Positions 55,193-63,970 of a stretch of 64,000 nt of DNA are shown in pieces. Position 1 is the first letter of the stretch. Each line of letters starts with the position of its first letter. The translations under genes and the position numbers were made by a program. Under the pieces are notes generated by a model. The model ran no database searches. It was not told where the DNA came from and saw nothing but the letters and a program-made list of their open reading frames with translations. Source of the stretch: Haematobacter missouriensis (lineage in GTDB: Bacteria; Pseudomonadota; Alphaproteobacteria; Rhodobacterales; Rhodobacteraceae); the NCBI RefSeq assembly GCF_000740775.1, contig NZ_JFGS01000016.1, positions 1 through 64,000 of the forward strand. Reading direction: 5' to 3'.

Positions 55193-56101
55193 ATGAGCGA
55201 ATGGTTGGTCAGTATCGCGGGAACGCCGCTCGGGCAGCAGATCTCCATGGGGCTGGCGCTTCTGGCCGCGCTCCTCCACGCGGTGTTCGGCGCATTGCAG
55301 AAGGGGCAGCGGGCGGACCCGTGGAAATCGCGCGCGGTGATCGACCTGGCGGCAGCAGCCCTGGCCGCGCCGTTTGCGCTCTTCGTCGTGCCATGGCCTG
55401 AGGCGCACATGTGGCCGATCTTCGCGGGAGTGCTGGTCATTCACCTCGCCTACAAGTTCCTGCAGGCGGCGACCTATGCCCGCGGCGCTTATACGGTCGT
55501 CTATCCGGTGGTGCGGGGCGCGGCGCCGCTCTTTGCGGTGCTCGGGGCCTATCTTTTCTTCGGAGAGGTCTTCGCGCCGCTTCAGTTCGCAGGCGTTCTG
55601 GTACTGGTGGGGGCGATCTTCGGGCTTGCTTTCTACAACCTGCGGACGATCGTCCTGAACCGCGAAACGCTGATGTCCGCCCTGGGATTTGCCGTGGCGA
55701 CGGGCGGGTTCGTCGCGCTCTATACCACCTATGACGCTTTCGGGATCCGCTCCACCGCCGACCCCTTCACCTTTCTGGCGTGGTTCTTCCTGATCGACGG
55801 TCTGAGTTTCCCTCTCGTCATTCGGCGCAGGTGGTATCCCATCCGGCCCGCAGAGGCCGGCCCGCTCATCAGGCTCGGCCTGATCGGGGCGGTGACGGCG
55901 TTCTTCAGTTTCGGCGCCATCATGATCGCCACCCGGATCGGCGATGTGGGGCAGGCGGCGGTGCTCAGGGAAACATCGACTGCTTTCGCCGCACTGATCG
56001 GATGGCTGATGCTCGGCGAAAAGGTTGGGCCGGCGCGCACGGCTCTCATGCTGCTTATCGCCGCAGGTGCCGTGCTTGTGCAGGTCGGGGCGGTGCATTG
56101 A
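55193..56101 (+). CDS. DMT superfamily transporter (EamA domains)
   Basis: A 302-residue membrane protein with about ten helices in two EamA repeats. VVYPVVRGAAPLFAVLGAYLFFGE and VLRETSTAFAALIGWLMLGEKVG are the paired signature loops. It is not closely similar to the other DMT protein of this window by eye. The ATG at 55193 follows GGGGGGAGCAG at a distance; an upstream GTG (55186) is possible. ispZ follows 52 bases downstream. The substrate is unknown. Confidence 0.87.
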   Translation: MSEWLVSIAGTPLGQQISMGLALLAALLHAVFGALQKGQRADPWKSRAVIDLAAAALAAPFALFVVPWPEAHMWPIFAGVLVIHLAYKFLQAATYARGAYTVVYPVVRGAAPLFAVLGAYLFFGEVFAPLQFAGVLVLVGAIFGLAFYNLRTIVLNRETLMSALGFAVATGGFVALYTTYDAFGIRSTADPFTFLAWFFLIDGLSFPLVIRRRWYPIRPAEAGPLIRLGLIGAVTAFFSFGAIMIATRIGDVGQAAVLRETSTAFAALIGWLMLGEKVGPARTALMLLIAAGAVLVQVGAVH

Positions 56102-56153
56102 CGTTGCATTGTGTCGTACGAACGCGCAATTTGCCGCGCGAACGGAGGTGCCG

Positions 56154-56762
56154 ATGGCTGTGAGAAAGATCAACCCGTGGCTGAAGCTCGCGCTGGAGCT
56201 TGGGCCGGTGCTGCTGTTCTTCGTTGGTTACATGCGGATCAAGGACCAGAGCTTCGTCATTGGCGGGACGTCCTATGACGGCTTCATCCTGATGACGGCG
56301 GCCTTCATACCGGTGATGATCGTCTGCACGGCGCTCCTCTGGGCGCTGACGGGACACCTGTCCCGGATGCAGGTGATGACGCTGGTGCTGGTGACCGTGT
56401 TTGGCGGGCTGTCGGTCTGGCTGAACGACGAGCGGTTCTTCAAGATGAAGCTCACCATCATCTATCTGCTGTTCGCGGCTGTGCTGGGGGTGGGGCTATT
56501 GCAGGGCAAGTCCTACCTGCGGTTCCTGATGGATGAGGTGGTACCGATGCGGGAGGAGGGTTGGATGATCCTCACTCGCCGCGTCTTTGTGTTCTTCCTG
56601 CTCATCGCGGTCGCGAACGAGGTGATCTGGCGGACGCTCTCCACCGAGGTCTGGGTGAACTTCAAGACCTTCGGCCTGACACTCGCCGTCTTTGCCTTCT
56701 TCATCACGCAGGGCAAGCTGTTCGAGCGTTATGCGGTAAGGAAGGAAGAGCCGGGGGAATGA
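56154..56762 (+). CDS. septation protein A / YciB inner-membrane protein
   Basis: A 202-residue protein of the IspZ/YciB family with five to six helices. LKLALELGPVLLFFVGY, the GLSVWLNDERFFKMKLTIIYLLFA segment and ANEVIWRTLSTEVWVNFKTFGL are diagnostic. In E. coli YciB links cell-envelope synthesis and division. Start is ATG 56154 after ACGGAGGTGCCG, a good ribosome site. It lies downstream of the DMT carrier gene. Confidence 0.93.
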   Translation: MAVRKINPWLKLALELGPVLLFFVGYMRIKDQSFVIGGTSYDGFILMTAAFIPVMIVCTALLWALTGHLSRMQVMTLVLVTVFGGLSVWLNDERFFKMKLTIIYLLFAAVLGVGLLQGKSYLRFLMDEVVPMREEGWMILTRRVFVFFLLIAVANEVIWRTLSTEVWVNFKTFGLTLAVFAFFITQGKLFERYAVRKEEPGE

Positions 56763-56765
56763 TCC

Positions 56766-56802
56766 CGGCCCTCGGACACTCGGCCCTCTGATTCCGGCCC
56801 TC
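56766..56802. repeat. three direct copies of CGGCCCTC
   Basis: CGGCCCTC occurs at 56766-56773, 56781-56788 and 56795-56802, in the short gap between two converging genes. The spacing is 14-15 bases. It could contribute to transcript 3' ends but is not a standard terminator. Confidence 0.55.
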
Positions 56803-56810
56803 CGAAAGGG

Positions 56811-57518
56811 TCAGTTGCGCTTGCCGAACAGGACTTCCTGAGCCTTGCGATCCTGCGCGATGTCGGTCTTCCGGTCGGCAGCGATGGCGCGGCCGGCCTT
56901 GACGGCGGGTCGCTTGCCCACGGTCTCCAGCCAGCGGGCGAGGTTCGGCTTGTCGTCCAGCGTCTGCTGCTGGCCTTCCCAGCCGATGGCCCAGGGCCAG
57001 ATCGCCATGTCGGCGATGGAGAAGAAATCCCCCGCCACGAATTCCGCCTTGGCCAACTGGCGGTCCAGCACGCCGTAAAGCCGCGCGACCTCGTTGCGAT
57101 AGCGGTCCTTGGCATAGGGCAGGTCGTTCGGCGGATCCATGGAGGGGGCGTATTTCAGGAAGTGATGCGCCTGACCCGCCATCGGGCCGAGGCCGCCAAC
57201 CTGCCAGAACAGCCATTCGTCAACGGTCAGTTTGTCCCGCTCCGTCGTGCCGTAGAACTTGCCGGTCTTGCGGGCGAGGTATTGGAGAATCGCACCGGAT
57301 TCGAACACGGATACCGGTTTGCCGTCCGGCCCGTCCTCGTCGATGATGGCGGGCATCTTGTTGTTGGGGGAGATCTCCAGGAACGCCGGCTTGAACTGGT
57401 CGCCAGCGCCGATGTTCACCGTCTTGACCACGTAGGGAAGGTCCATCTCCTCCAGTGCGATGGAAATCTTCCAGCCGTTGGGGGTGGGCCAGTAGAAGAG
57501 TTGGATCGGTCCCGGCAT
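56811..57518 (-). CDS. glutathione S-transferase family protein (YfcG/YghU-like)
   Basis: A 235-residue GST. The N-terminal thioredoxin-fold domain has LFYWPTPNGWKISIALEEM and PNNKMPAIIDEDGPDGKP with the VFESGAILQYLA glutathione site. The C-terminal helical domain has FSIADMAIWPW. The TPNGWK motif (Thr-Pro-Asn) is that of nu-class YfcG/YghU proteins, which have disulfide reductase activity toward hydroxyethyl disulfide. Start is ATG 57518 with AAAGGAGCG upstream. Confidence 0.92.
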   Translation of the reverse strand: MPGPIQLFYWPTPNGWKISIALEEMDLPYVVKTVNIGAGDQFKPAFLEISPNNKMPAIIDEDGPDGKPVSVFESGAILQYLARKTGKFYGTTERDKLTVDEWLFWQVGGLGPMAGQAHHFLKYAPSMDPPNDLPYAKDRYRNEVARLYGVLDRQLAKAEFVAGDFFSIADMAIWPWAIGWEGQQQTLDDKPNLARWLETVGKRPAVKAGRAIAADRKTDIAQDRKAQEVLFGKRN

Positions 57519-57626
57519 GACTCACGCTCCTTTTTCGATTCGGTAATGTTTGCGCGCGCCTTCTATCCGATGCAAGCCCGCCCGGCAGGTGTTGACGTCG
57601 CAGCCGGGGAGGCTTATCCGGGCGAG

Positions 57627-57680
57627 CGTGGCGATTTGTTACCGGATTGCGGGCCACGTTAAACAAGCCGCTAAAGAGGT
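57627..57680 (+). promoter_or_regulatory. SAM-II riboswitch upstream of metZ
   Basis: The core matches the SAM-II (metA-type) aptamer. P1 is CGTGGC (57627-57632) with GCCACG (57653-57658). The conserved loop bases GATTT (57633-57637) and ATTGC (57646-57650), the TAAA after P1, and GCTAAAGAGG at the 3' end are all in order. The pseudoknot forms by GCGG (57649-57652) with CCGC (57668-57671) and ACC (57641-57643) with GGT (57678-57680). It ends about 70 bases before metZ. In this class SAM binding represses methionine genes. Confidence 0.9.
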
Positions 57681-57750
57681 GTAGGTCATCCGCGGATCCG
57701 CTCCCGGTCTCCGACACCCGTTCCGGGCGAGAGACGTGGAGACGTGAAGA

Positions 57751-58929
57751 ATGAACAACTGGAACAGCCGGACGAAACTGGTTCACGCGGGTACCCGGCG
57801 TAGCCAGTATGGCGAGGTGGCAGAGGCCATCTTCCTGACGCAGGGCTTCGTTTACGACAGTGCCGAACAGGCCGAGGCACGGTTTATCGAAACCGGGCCG
57901 GACGAGTTCATCTATGCCCGCTATGGCAACCCCACCGTGCGGATGCTTGAGGAACGGATGGCCGCGACGGAGGGGACGGAGGATGCCTTCGCAACTGCTT
58001 CGGGAATGGCAGCGGTCAACGGTGCGCTGGTTTCGCTGCTCAAGGCCGGGGATCATGTCGTGGCGGCGCGGCAGCTTTTCGGCTCCTGCCTCTACATCCT
58101 GAACAACGTGCTCGGCCGTTACGGGGTGGAGGTCACGCTGGTCGATGGCACGAACCTTGCAGAATGGGAGGCCGCTGTGCGTCCCGGAACGAAGGCCGTG
58201 TTCTTCGAATCCGTCTCCAACCCGACGCTCGAGGTCATGGATATCGCCGGTATCGCCCGGATCGCGCATCGCGTAGGGGCGCTGGTCGTGGTGGACAACG
58301 TCTTTGCCACGCCGCTCGAGTCGCGGGCCGTGGCGCTCGGGGCGGATGCCGTCATTTACTCCACCACCAAGCATGTGGACGGGCAGGGGCGCTGTCTGGG
58401 CGGCATGATTCTCGGCTCGAAGGAGTTCATTCGCAAGACGGTGGAGCCTTACCTGAAGCATACGGGCGGCGCGATGAGCCCGTTCAACGCCTGGGTGATG
58501 CTCAAGGGGATCGAGACACTGGACCTTCGTGTGCGCGCCGCCGCCGACTCCGCCAGGGCGATCGCCGAGGCGGTCCAGGGGCACGGCAAACTGGCCGATG
58601 TGATCTACCCCGGCCTTGCCGATCATGCACAGCACGCGCTCGCCGCACGGCAGATGCCGAATGGCGGCACGCTCCTTGCGCTCGACCTGAAAGGCGGGAA
58701 GGAGGCGGCGTTCCGTTTCCTCAACGCACTGAAGATCTTCACCATCACCAACAATCTCGGCGATTCCAAGAGCCTCGTGACGCATCCGGCGACGACCACC
58801 CATTCGAGCCTGACCGACGAGGCGCGTGCCGTCGCGGGTATCGGGCCGGGGCTGGTGCGTGTGAGTATCGGTCTGGAGGATACGCAGGACTTGATCGAAG
58901 ATGTCATGAAGGCGCTGGAAGCGGCCTGA
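57751..58929 (+). CDS. metZ: O-succinylhomoserine sulfhydrylase
   Basis: A 392-residue PLP enzyme of the Cys/Met metabolism family. Lys207 (VIYSTTKHVDGQGRCLGG) binds PLP, ARYGNPTVRMLEERMA and GMAAVNGALVSLLKAGDHVVA follow the family, and THSSLTDEARAVAGIGPGLVRVSIG closes the fold. Its length and sequence are of the MetZ type, which makes homocysteine from O-succinylhomoserine and sulfide. A SAM-II riboswitch precedes it, which independently supports a methionine role. Confidence 0.94.
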   Translation: MNNWNSRTKLVHAGTRRSQYGEVAEAIFLTQGFVYDSAEQAEARFIETGPDEFIYARYGNPTVRMLEERMAATEGTEDAFATASGMAAVNGALVSLLKAGDHVVAARQLFGSCLYILNNVLGRYGVEVTLVDGTNLAEWEAAVRPGTKAVFFESVSNPTLEVMDIAGIARIAHRVGALVVVDNVFATPLESRAVALGADAVIYSTTKHVDGQGRCLGGMILGSKEFIRKTVEPYLKHTGGAMSPFNAWVMLKGIETLDLRVRAAADSARAIAEAVQGHGKLADVIYPGLADHAQHALAARQMPNGGTLLALDLKGGKEAAFRFLNALKIFTITNNLGDSKSLVTHPATTTHSSLTDEARAVAGIGPGLVRVSIGLEDTQDLIEDVMKALEAA

Positions 58930-59099
58930 TACGATCTTGGGGGTGCTGGCGGGCCGGGCTGGAAATCGGCCTGTCCGCGCCCCATTTTGCTGACACGGGA
59001 AAGGCCCGCACCCGATGCACCATGCGCGTGTCAGACCCTATGCCAGAACAGACGCCAGCGCGGGCCCCGCGCGCCGAGACAACGATCCGGAGCCACAGG

Positions 59100-60206
59100 A
59101 TGAACGCGCCGACGAAACCCGACCTCACGCCCATCGCCCCTGACCGGGAGGAGGCGAAAGCCGCGCTGGATCTGCTGCGGCGCTGGGCGGTGCTCGCCAC
59201 GCCCGAGGAGGTCGCGACGCTTGACCCGGCCATCGCGCGCCTGTTGCCGGGGCGTGAGGTGTCGAACTATCCCGACCTTAATCGTAGCTATCCGGCGGAT
59301 TTCGTCGCTGACGAGGCCTATCGCGCCACGCTCCCCGATTTGCAGAACGGCCCGTCCAGCCTGATCGTGGGGGCGCATCGGCCCATCCAGCAGGTCGGTA
59401 TCTCCAATTTCCGTCTGCCCATCCGTTACCGGTTGCGCGCGGGGGGGGAGATCAGCCTTGAGACCTCCGTCACCGGTACGGTGAGCCTCGCCTCCGGCAA
59501 GAAGGGCATCAACATGTCCCGCATCATGCGAAGCTTCTACGCGCATGCTGAGCGGAGCTTCAGCTTCGAGGTGATGTCCTCTGTGCTGGATGACTACAAG
59601 GCCGATCTCGGTAGCTGCGACGCGCGGCTGATGATGCGCTTCTCCTTTCCGGCCAGGGTGAAGGCGCTCCGCTCGGGGCTGGAGGGATACCAGTATTACG
59701 ACATCGCGCTGGAGATGATCGAAACCGACGGGCGGCGGGAGCGGTTCGTGCATCTCGACTACGTCTATTCTTCCACCTGTCCCTGCTCGCTTGAGCTATC
59801 CGAGCATGCGCGTCAGGCGCGGGGGCAACTGGCGACCCCGCATTCGCAGCGTTCGGTCGCGCGGATTTCCGTGGCGCTGGCGGGTGGACGGACGTTGTGG
59901 TTCGAGGATCTGATCGACCTCTGCCGCGTTGCGGTGCCGACCGAGACCCAGGTGATGGTCAAGCGCGAGGATGAGCAGGCCTTCGCGGAGCTGAACGCCG
60001 CCAACCCGATCTTCGTGGAGGATGCGGCGCGTTCCTTCGCGGAGCGGCTGATGGACGATGCGCGGATCGGCGATTTCCGTGTCGCGGCAAGCCATCAGGA
60101 GAGCCTTCACAGCCACGATGCCGTCTCCATCCTGACAGAGGGGCCGACCTTCTCCCAGCGGAGCGTGGACCCGCGGTTTCTGGCGACGCTGCATCATTCC
60201 GGCTAG
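59100..60206 (+). CDS. folE2: GTP cyclohydrolase FolE2 (type IB)
   Basis: A 368-residue GTP cyclohydrolase IB, which converts GTP to dihydroneopterin triphosphate for folate or queuosine precursors and replaces zinc-dependent FolE under zinc limitation. VGAHRPIQQVGISNFRLP, the SGKKGINMSRIMRSF region and STCPCSLELSEHARQ with Cys227 and Cys229 are the signature parts. ATG 59100 follows GGAGCCACAGG; an upstream in-frame ATG (59022) is less likely. No clear Zur operator was seen. Confidence 0.94.
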   Translation: MNAPTKPDLTPIAPDREEAKAALDLLRRWAVLATPEEVATLDPAIARLLPGREVSNYPDLNRSYPADFVADEAYRATLPDLQNGPSSLIVGAHRPIQQVGISNFRLPIRYRLRAGGEISLETSVTGTVSLASGKKGINMSRIMRSFYAHAERSFSFEVMSSVLDDYKADLGSCDARLMMRFSFPARVKALRSGLEGYQYYDIALEMIETDGRRERFVHLDYVYSSTCPCSLELSEHARQARGQLATPHSQRSVARISVALAGGRTLWFEDLIDLCRVAVPTETQVMVKREDEQAFAELNAANPIFVEDAARSFAERLMDDARIGDFRVAASHQESLHSHDAVSILTEGPTFSQRSVDPRFLATLHHSG

Positions 60207-60564
<358 letters not shown>

Positions 60565-62013
60565 ATGCTGGACGTACGACCTGTCGGATACATCATCGGT
60601 CTGCTGGTCGCCGTCATCGGACTGGCGATGCTTGCGCCACTTGCGCTGGAAGTGGCGCTCCATACACCGCGCTGGCGACCGTTCGCGGAGGGTGCGATTG
60701 TCACGGTCCTGACGGGCGCTCTCGTGGCGCTTGCCTGCAGGGGAGAGAGCAGGCAGGGCCTCACAATCCGCCAGTCTTTTCTGCTCACCGCCGGGACATG
60801 GATCGTACTGCCGTTCTTTGGTGCGCTGCCGCTGATATTCGGCGCACCCCATGCGACTCTGACGGATGCATATTTCGAGGCGATGTCCGGCTTCACCACC
60901 ACCGGAACCACGGTCTTCGTCGGGCTGGATGATCTGCCGCGGGGCACGAACCTATGGCGGGCGATGATGAACGGCATGGGCGGTCTCGGCATTGTCATCG
61001 TGGCGATGATCTTCCTGCCGGTGATGCGGGTGGGGGGAATGCAGTTCTTCCGCTCCGAAGGGTTCGACACGCTGGGCAAGGTCTTGCCGCGGGCCATCGA
61101 CATCGCGGGTGCGCTTCTGCGGCTTTACATCGTGCTGACGGTCACTTTCATCGTGATCTTCCGCATGCTGGGCCTTTCGGCCTATGATGCGACGGTGATG
61201 GCTCTGTCCTCCGTCTCCACGGGCGGCTTTTCCAGCTACGACGACAGCTTCGCGCGCTTTGGCCCGGGGCCGCAATGGGCGGCGGTCGTGTTCATGATCA
61301 TCGCCTCCACCCCGTTCATCCGCTACATCCAGCTCGTCCGGGGGGATCCGACGCCGCTCTGGCGGGATGTGCAGGTCCGGGCCTATCTCCGCTGGCTGTT
61401 CTACGCGGTGATGCTGGTCTTTCTGTATCGCACGCTGGTCTCCGGCGCGCCTGTCGTTCAGACGTTGCAGGAGAGTGCCTTCAACGTGGTGTCGCTGTTC
61501 TCCGGCACGGGTCTGACGACGGCGGATGCCTCCACTTGGGGGCCGTTTCCGCTGACTGTCGTCATTCTGGCGGGGCTGGTCGGGGGGTGCACCTCCTCCA
61601 CCGGCTGTTCGATCAAGGTGTTCCGCTTCCTGATACTCTTTCAGGCAATCCGCAGCCAAATCCTGCGGATCAACTCCCCCCATGCGATGCATCCCGTCCG
61701 GTTGGAAGGACGCGTGGTGGATGCGGATGTGCTGAACTCGGTGATCCTGTTCTTCACGATATTCATGCTGAGCCTTGGTGTGCTGACACTTGGTCTGTCG
61801 GTCTGTGGGCTGCATTTCCGTACCGCCATGACGGCAGCCTGGACGGCGATCGCCAATGTCGGCACCGTCTATGGGCCGGAGGTGGAGGCCAGCGGGGCGG
61901 TGGCGGATTTTCCGCGCACCGCGAAATGGCTGATGACCTTCGGAATGTTGCTCGGGCGGCTGGAGCTTATCGCGGTGTTCGTGCTGCTGATGCCCCGCTT
62001 CTGGCGCGGCTAG
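60565..62013 (+). CDS. trkH: TrkH family potassium uptake protein
   Basis: A 482-residue K+ channel-like transporter subunit with four pore-loop repeats: SGFTTTGTTVF, SVSTGGFSSYD, GTGLTTADASTWG and AWTAIANVGTVYGPE. It works with the cytosolic regulator TrkA, which is not adjacent. Start is ATG 60565. Its last codons are GGC TAG, and the TAG stop belongs to the left end of a MITE-like element. The protein end (MPRFWRG) resembles normal TrkH C-termini, so the insertion cost little or nothing. Confidence 0.95.
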   Translation: MLDVRPVGYIIGLLVAVIGLAMLAPLALEVALHTPRWRPFAEGAIVTVLTGALVALACRGESRQGLTIRQSFLLTAGTWIVLPFFGALPLIFGAPHATLTDAYFEAMSGFTTTGTTVFVGLDDLPRGTNLWRAMMNGMGGLGIVIVAMIFLPVMRVGGMQFFRSEGFDTLGKVLPRAIDIAGALLRLYIVLTVTFIVIFRMLGLSAYDATVMALSSVSTGGFSSYDDSFARFGPGPQWAAVVFMIIASTPFIRYIQLVRGDPTPLWRDVQVRAYLRWLFYAVMLVFLYRTLVSGAPVVQTLQESAFNVVSLFSGTGLTTADASTWGPFPLTVVILAGLVGGCTSSTGCSIKVFRFLILFQAIRSQILRINSPHAMHPVRLEGRVVDADVLNSVILFFTIFMLSLGVLTLGLSVCGLHFRTAMTAAWTAIANVGTVYGPEVEASGAVADFPRTAKWLMTFGMLLGRLELIAVFVLLMPRFWRG

Positions 62014-62172
62014 CAGGGTGCTGCAAAGTGTCCCGAGTTTGCTCCGGGGCGGAGTTCCTCCCCACAGGGGTGAAAATCTCCCCGGAAACCGCAGGTCCCG
62101 GCTCGTGCCGGACCGATTTTCTGCTTTTCAGCGCAAGGCCGGGAGACCCCGCCTTTTGCAGCAGCCTGCTAG
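62010..62172. repeat. MITE-like inverted-repeat element, copy C
   Basis: A 163-bp element with near-perfect ends: CTAGCAGGGTGCTGCAAAG on the left and the complement of CTAGCAGGCTGCTGCAAAAG on the right. CTAG at both edges fits a YTAR target duplication. The interior differs from copies A, B and D, so it shares ends but not body. Both flanking genes stop inside its terminal CTAG. Confidence 0.8.
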
Positions 62173-63827
62173 TTCCAGCAGGCGATGCGGAGCGTGATTG
62201 CGCGGGCCAGCGCGGCCAGCGCCTCCGGCTCGAGCATGGCCGACGAGGGGGCGCCTTGCAGCGGAAGATCGCGGGCAGGGATGGCGCGCGCGACTGCTCC
62301 TGGCCCGCTCGTGGGCAACAGCATTCCCAGGATGCCACCCGTCCGGTCGAGCACCGGCCCGCCCGCGTCCCCGGGCGTCGTGCGGAGGGCCAGCCGCGCC
62401 CGCCCGTCCGTCTCGCCGTTGTAGCGCCCCTTGAGGATGGCTGCCCGCGCCCCGCCCGGCGTCGCCCCATAGCCCGCCGCGACGATCTCTCCGCTTCCCA
62501 GCGGCTTCAGCGGCGCGCCCGCAGGCGGGGCGACAGGGCCGGGTGCCATATGGCCCTCCGGCCGCAGAATGGTGAGCTCGCCGCGCTGTTCCTCAACCAT
62601 CATCGTAGCCGGGGCCAAGGCCTCCGCCGCCGCGGTGATCCGGGTGCAGCCGGCCACGGCCTCCGTGACGGTCGCTACACGCCCTGCCACATCGAGCCGG
62701 AAGCCGGTGGCACGGCGCGTGGGCCTGCCGATGTCCACCCCGGCCAGCAGGGCCGCGCGATCCGCTTCGCCCATGCTGCCCGCCGTGGGGTCCAATGCGC
62801 GGCCGGGCAGGGGCTGGAAACTGCGGTGTATTTCCGCGACGATACGCTTCATCTCCTCATCCCGGTCCAGCGGCCAGACCGCGATCCAGCCCTTGACCGC
62901 ATCGCCTTCGACCCGTGCTTCTCCTTCCGCCGCGCGGCTGCCATCTCTTGCGCTGAGAGTGAACCCCTCCGGCCCGAAGCTGTTCAGGCGCCCGCCGGGA
63001 AGGGCGAGGGTCTCCGTCGCTTCGAACGTGCGTGTCAGCGGAACGCCGGGCGCGGAGATGAGCAGCACTTCCACCCCGTCGTCGCCCGCATAGCGTACGA
63101 AGGGCGGCTCATAACCCCGGAACGTCACAAGCCCGAGCGGCAGGGTAACGCGGATCCCGGAGGGGCCTTCGGTGACCTCCGTCATGCCGAGATGGGCCAC
63201 CTGCGCGCGGTAGCGGGCCACAAGGGCCGCACGGCTTTCGGGGCCGGGCGAGCCTGTCTCCCGCTCTCCGTTCAGGCGCTGCCATGCGGAAAGGGCGGCC
63301 CGCGTGCCGGGCCCGAAAGCGCCGTCGATCCTACCGTCATAGAGGCCGAGCCATGCCAGCGCCGTCTGCGTCTCCCTGCGCTCCTCCGGGGAAAGCTGGC
63401 TCTCCGCCCGCCGTGTGCTGTCGGGGCCGGTCGGAGTTGCGGGCGCTGCCGGGCGGCGTGGCGGGCTGGCGGCCAGCATGGCCTGCGCCCCGGCCTGCAC
63501 GCCCTGCGGCCAGAAGCGCGCGCCATAGGCCGCACCGCGCATCAGGTAGCTGTCATGCGGAACCCGGCCTTCGCCCTGCAACTCCGCTAGCCGCTTCTCC
63601 GCCTCCGGCCGGGAAAACGGTCCGATGGCAAGCGCGTGCCAGCCGGTGGGCAGCAGGAAACCGGCCAGATCGGGAAACTCCCGTTGCCAAAGATGCGCCC
63701 GCTCCAGTGCTTCCGCCTCTGCCGGGCGGGCCTCGATCTGGATCCAGACCGCATCCTCGGCCCGTGCGGGCTGGCCCAGCACGAGAGCGAGTGCGATAAC
63801 CCATGCCGCCACCACAAAAATCCGCAT
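62169..63827 (-). CDS. secreted SPOR-like / peptidoglycan-binding / trypsin-fold protein, probably inactive protease
   Basis: A 552-residue protein. A signal peptide (about 1-23, ending ARAED) is followed by a SPOR-like domain (about 25-105), a Pro/Ala linker, a PG_binding_1 domain (about 145-205, with LYDGRIDGAFGPGTRAALSAWQ) and a C-terminal trypsin-like domain (about 350-540). The site that reads GDSGGP in active enzymes is GDAGGP here (Ser to Ala). The positions of catalytic His (TEAVAGC where NAHVVxGC is usual) and Asp (GELTIL where NDLALL is usual) also differ. It may therefore bind peptidoglycan without cleaving proteins. The ATG at 63827 follows AGAAGGGGCAGAG. Its TAG stop lies in the MITE-like element. 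Confidence 0.8.
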   Translation of the reverse strand: MRIFVVAAWVIALALVLGQPARAEDAVWIQIEARPAEAEALERAHLWQREFPDLAGFLLPTGWHALAIGPFSRPEAEKRLAELQGEGRVPHDSYLMRGAAYGARFWPQGVQAGAQAMLAASPPRRPAAPATPTGPDSTRRAESQLSPEERRETQTALAWLGLYDGRIDGAFGPGTRAALSAWQRLNGERETGSPGPESRAALVARYRAQVAHLGMTEVTEGPSGIRVTLPLGLVTFRGYEPPFVRYAGDDGVEVLLISAPGVPLTRTFEATETLALPGGRLNSFGPEGFTLSARDGSRAAEGEARVEGDAVKGWIAVWPLDRDEEMKRIVAEIHRSFQPLPGRALDPTAGSMGEADRAALLAGVDIGRPTRRATGFRLDVAGRVATVTEAVAGCTRITAAAEALAPATMMVEEQRGELTILRPEGHMAPGPVAPPAGAPLKPLGSGEIVAAGYGATPGGARAAILKGRYNGETDGRARLALRTTPGDAGGPVLDRTGGILGMLLPTSGPGAVARAIPARDLPLQGAPSSAMLEPEALAALARAITLRIACWN

Positions 63828-63917
63828 CTCTGCCCCTTCTTCTGCCGTGTTCCCGGCTTTGGAGGCGACATTAGCGCGCCCGCCGCCATTTCGCATCCGC
63901 GAAAACGGGTGCTGCCG

Positions 63918-63946
63918 TTGACCACCTCGCGCCCCGCGCCTATGGA
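63918..63946 (+). promoter_or_regulatory. putative sigma70-type promoter of the last gene
   Basis: TTGACC (63918-63923) and TATGGA (63941-63946) are separated by 17 bases, shortly before an AGGAGG ribosome site and ATG at 63971. Confidence 0.5.
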
Positions 63947-63970
63947 GATGACGACCTTTCAGGAGGCAGC

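Noticed and set aside
54626-56173. 515-codon minus-strand frame as one protein
   Set aside because: Only the last 167 codons (from ATG 55129) match a family (MgtC). The upstream part is antisense to the DMT transporter gene.
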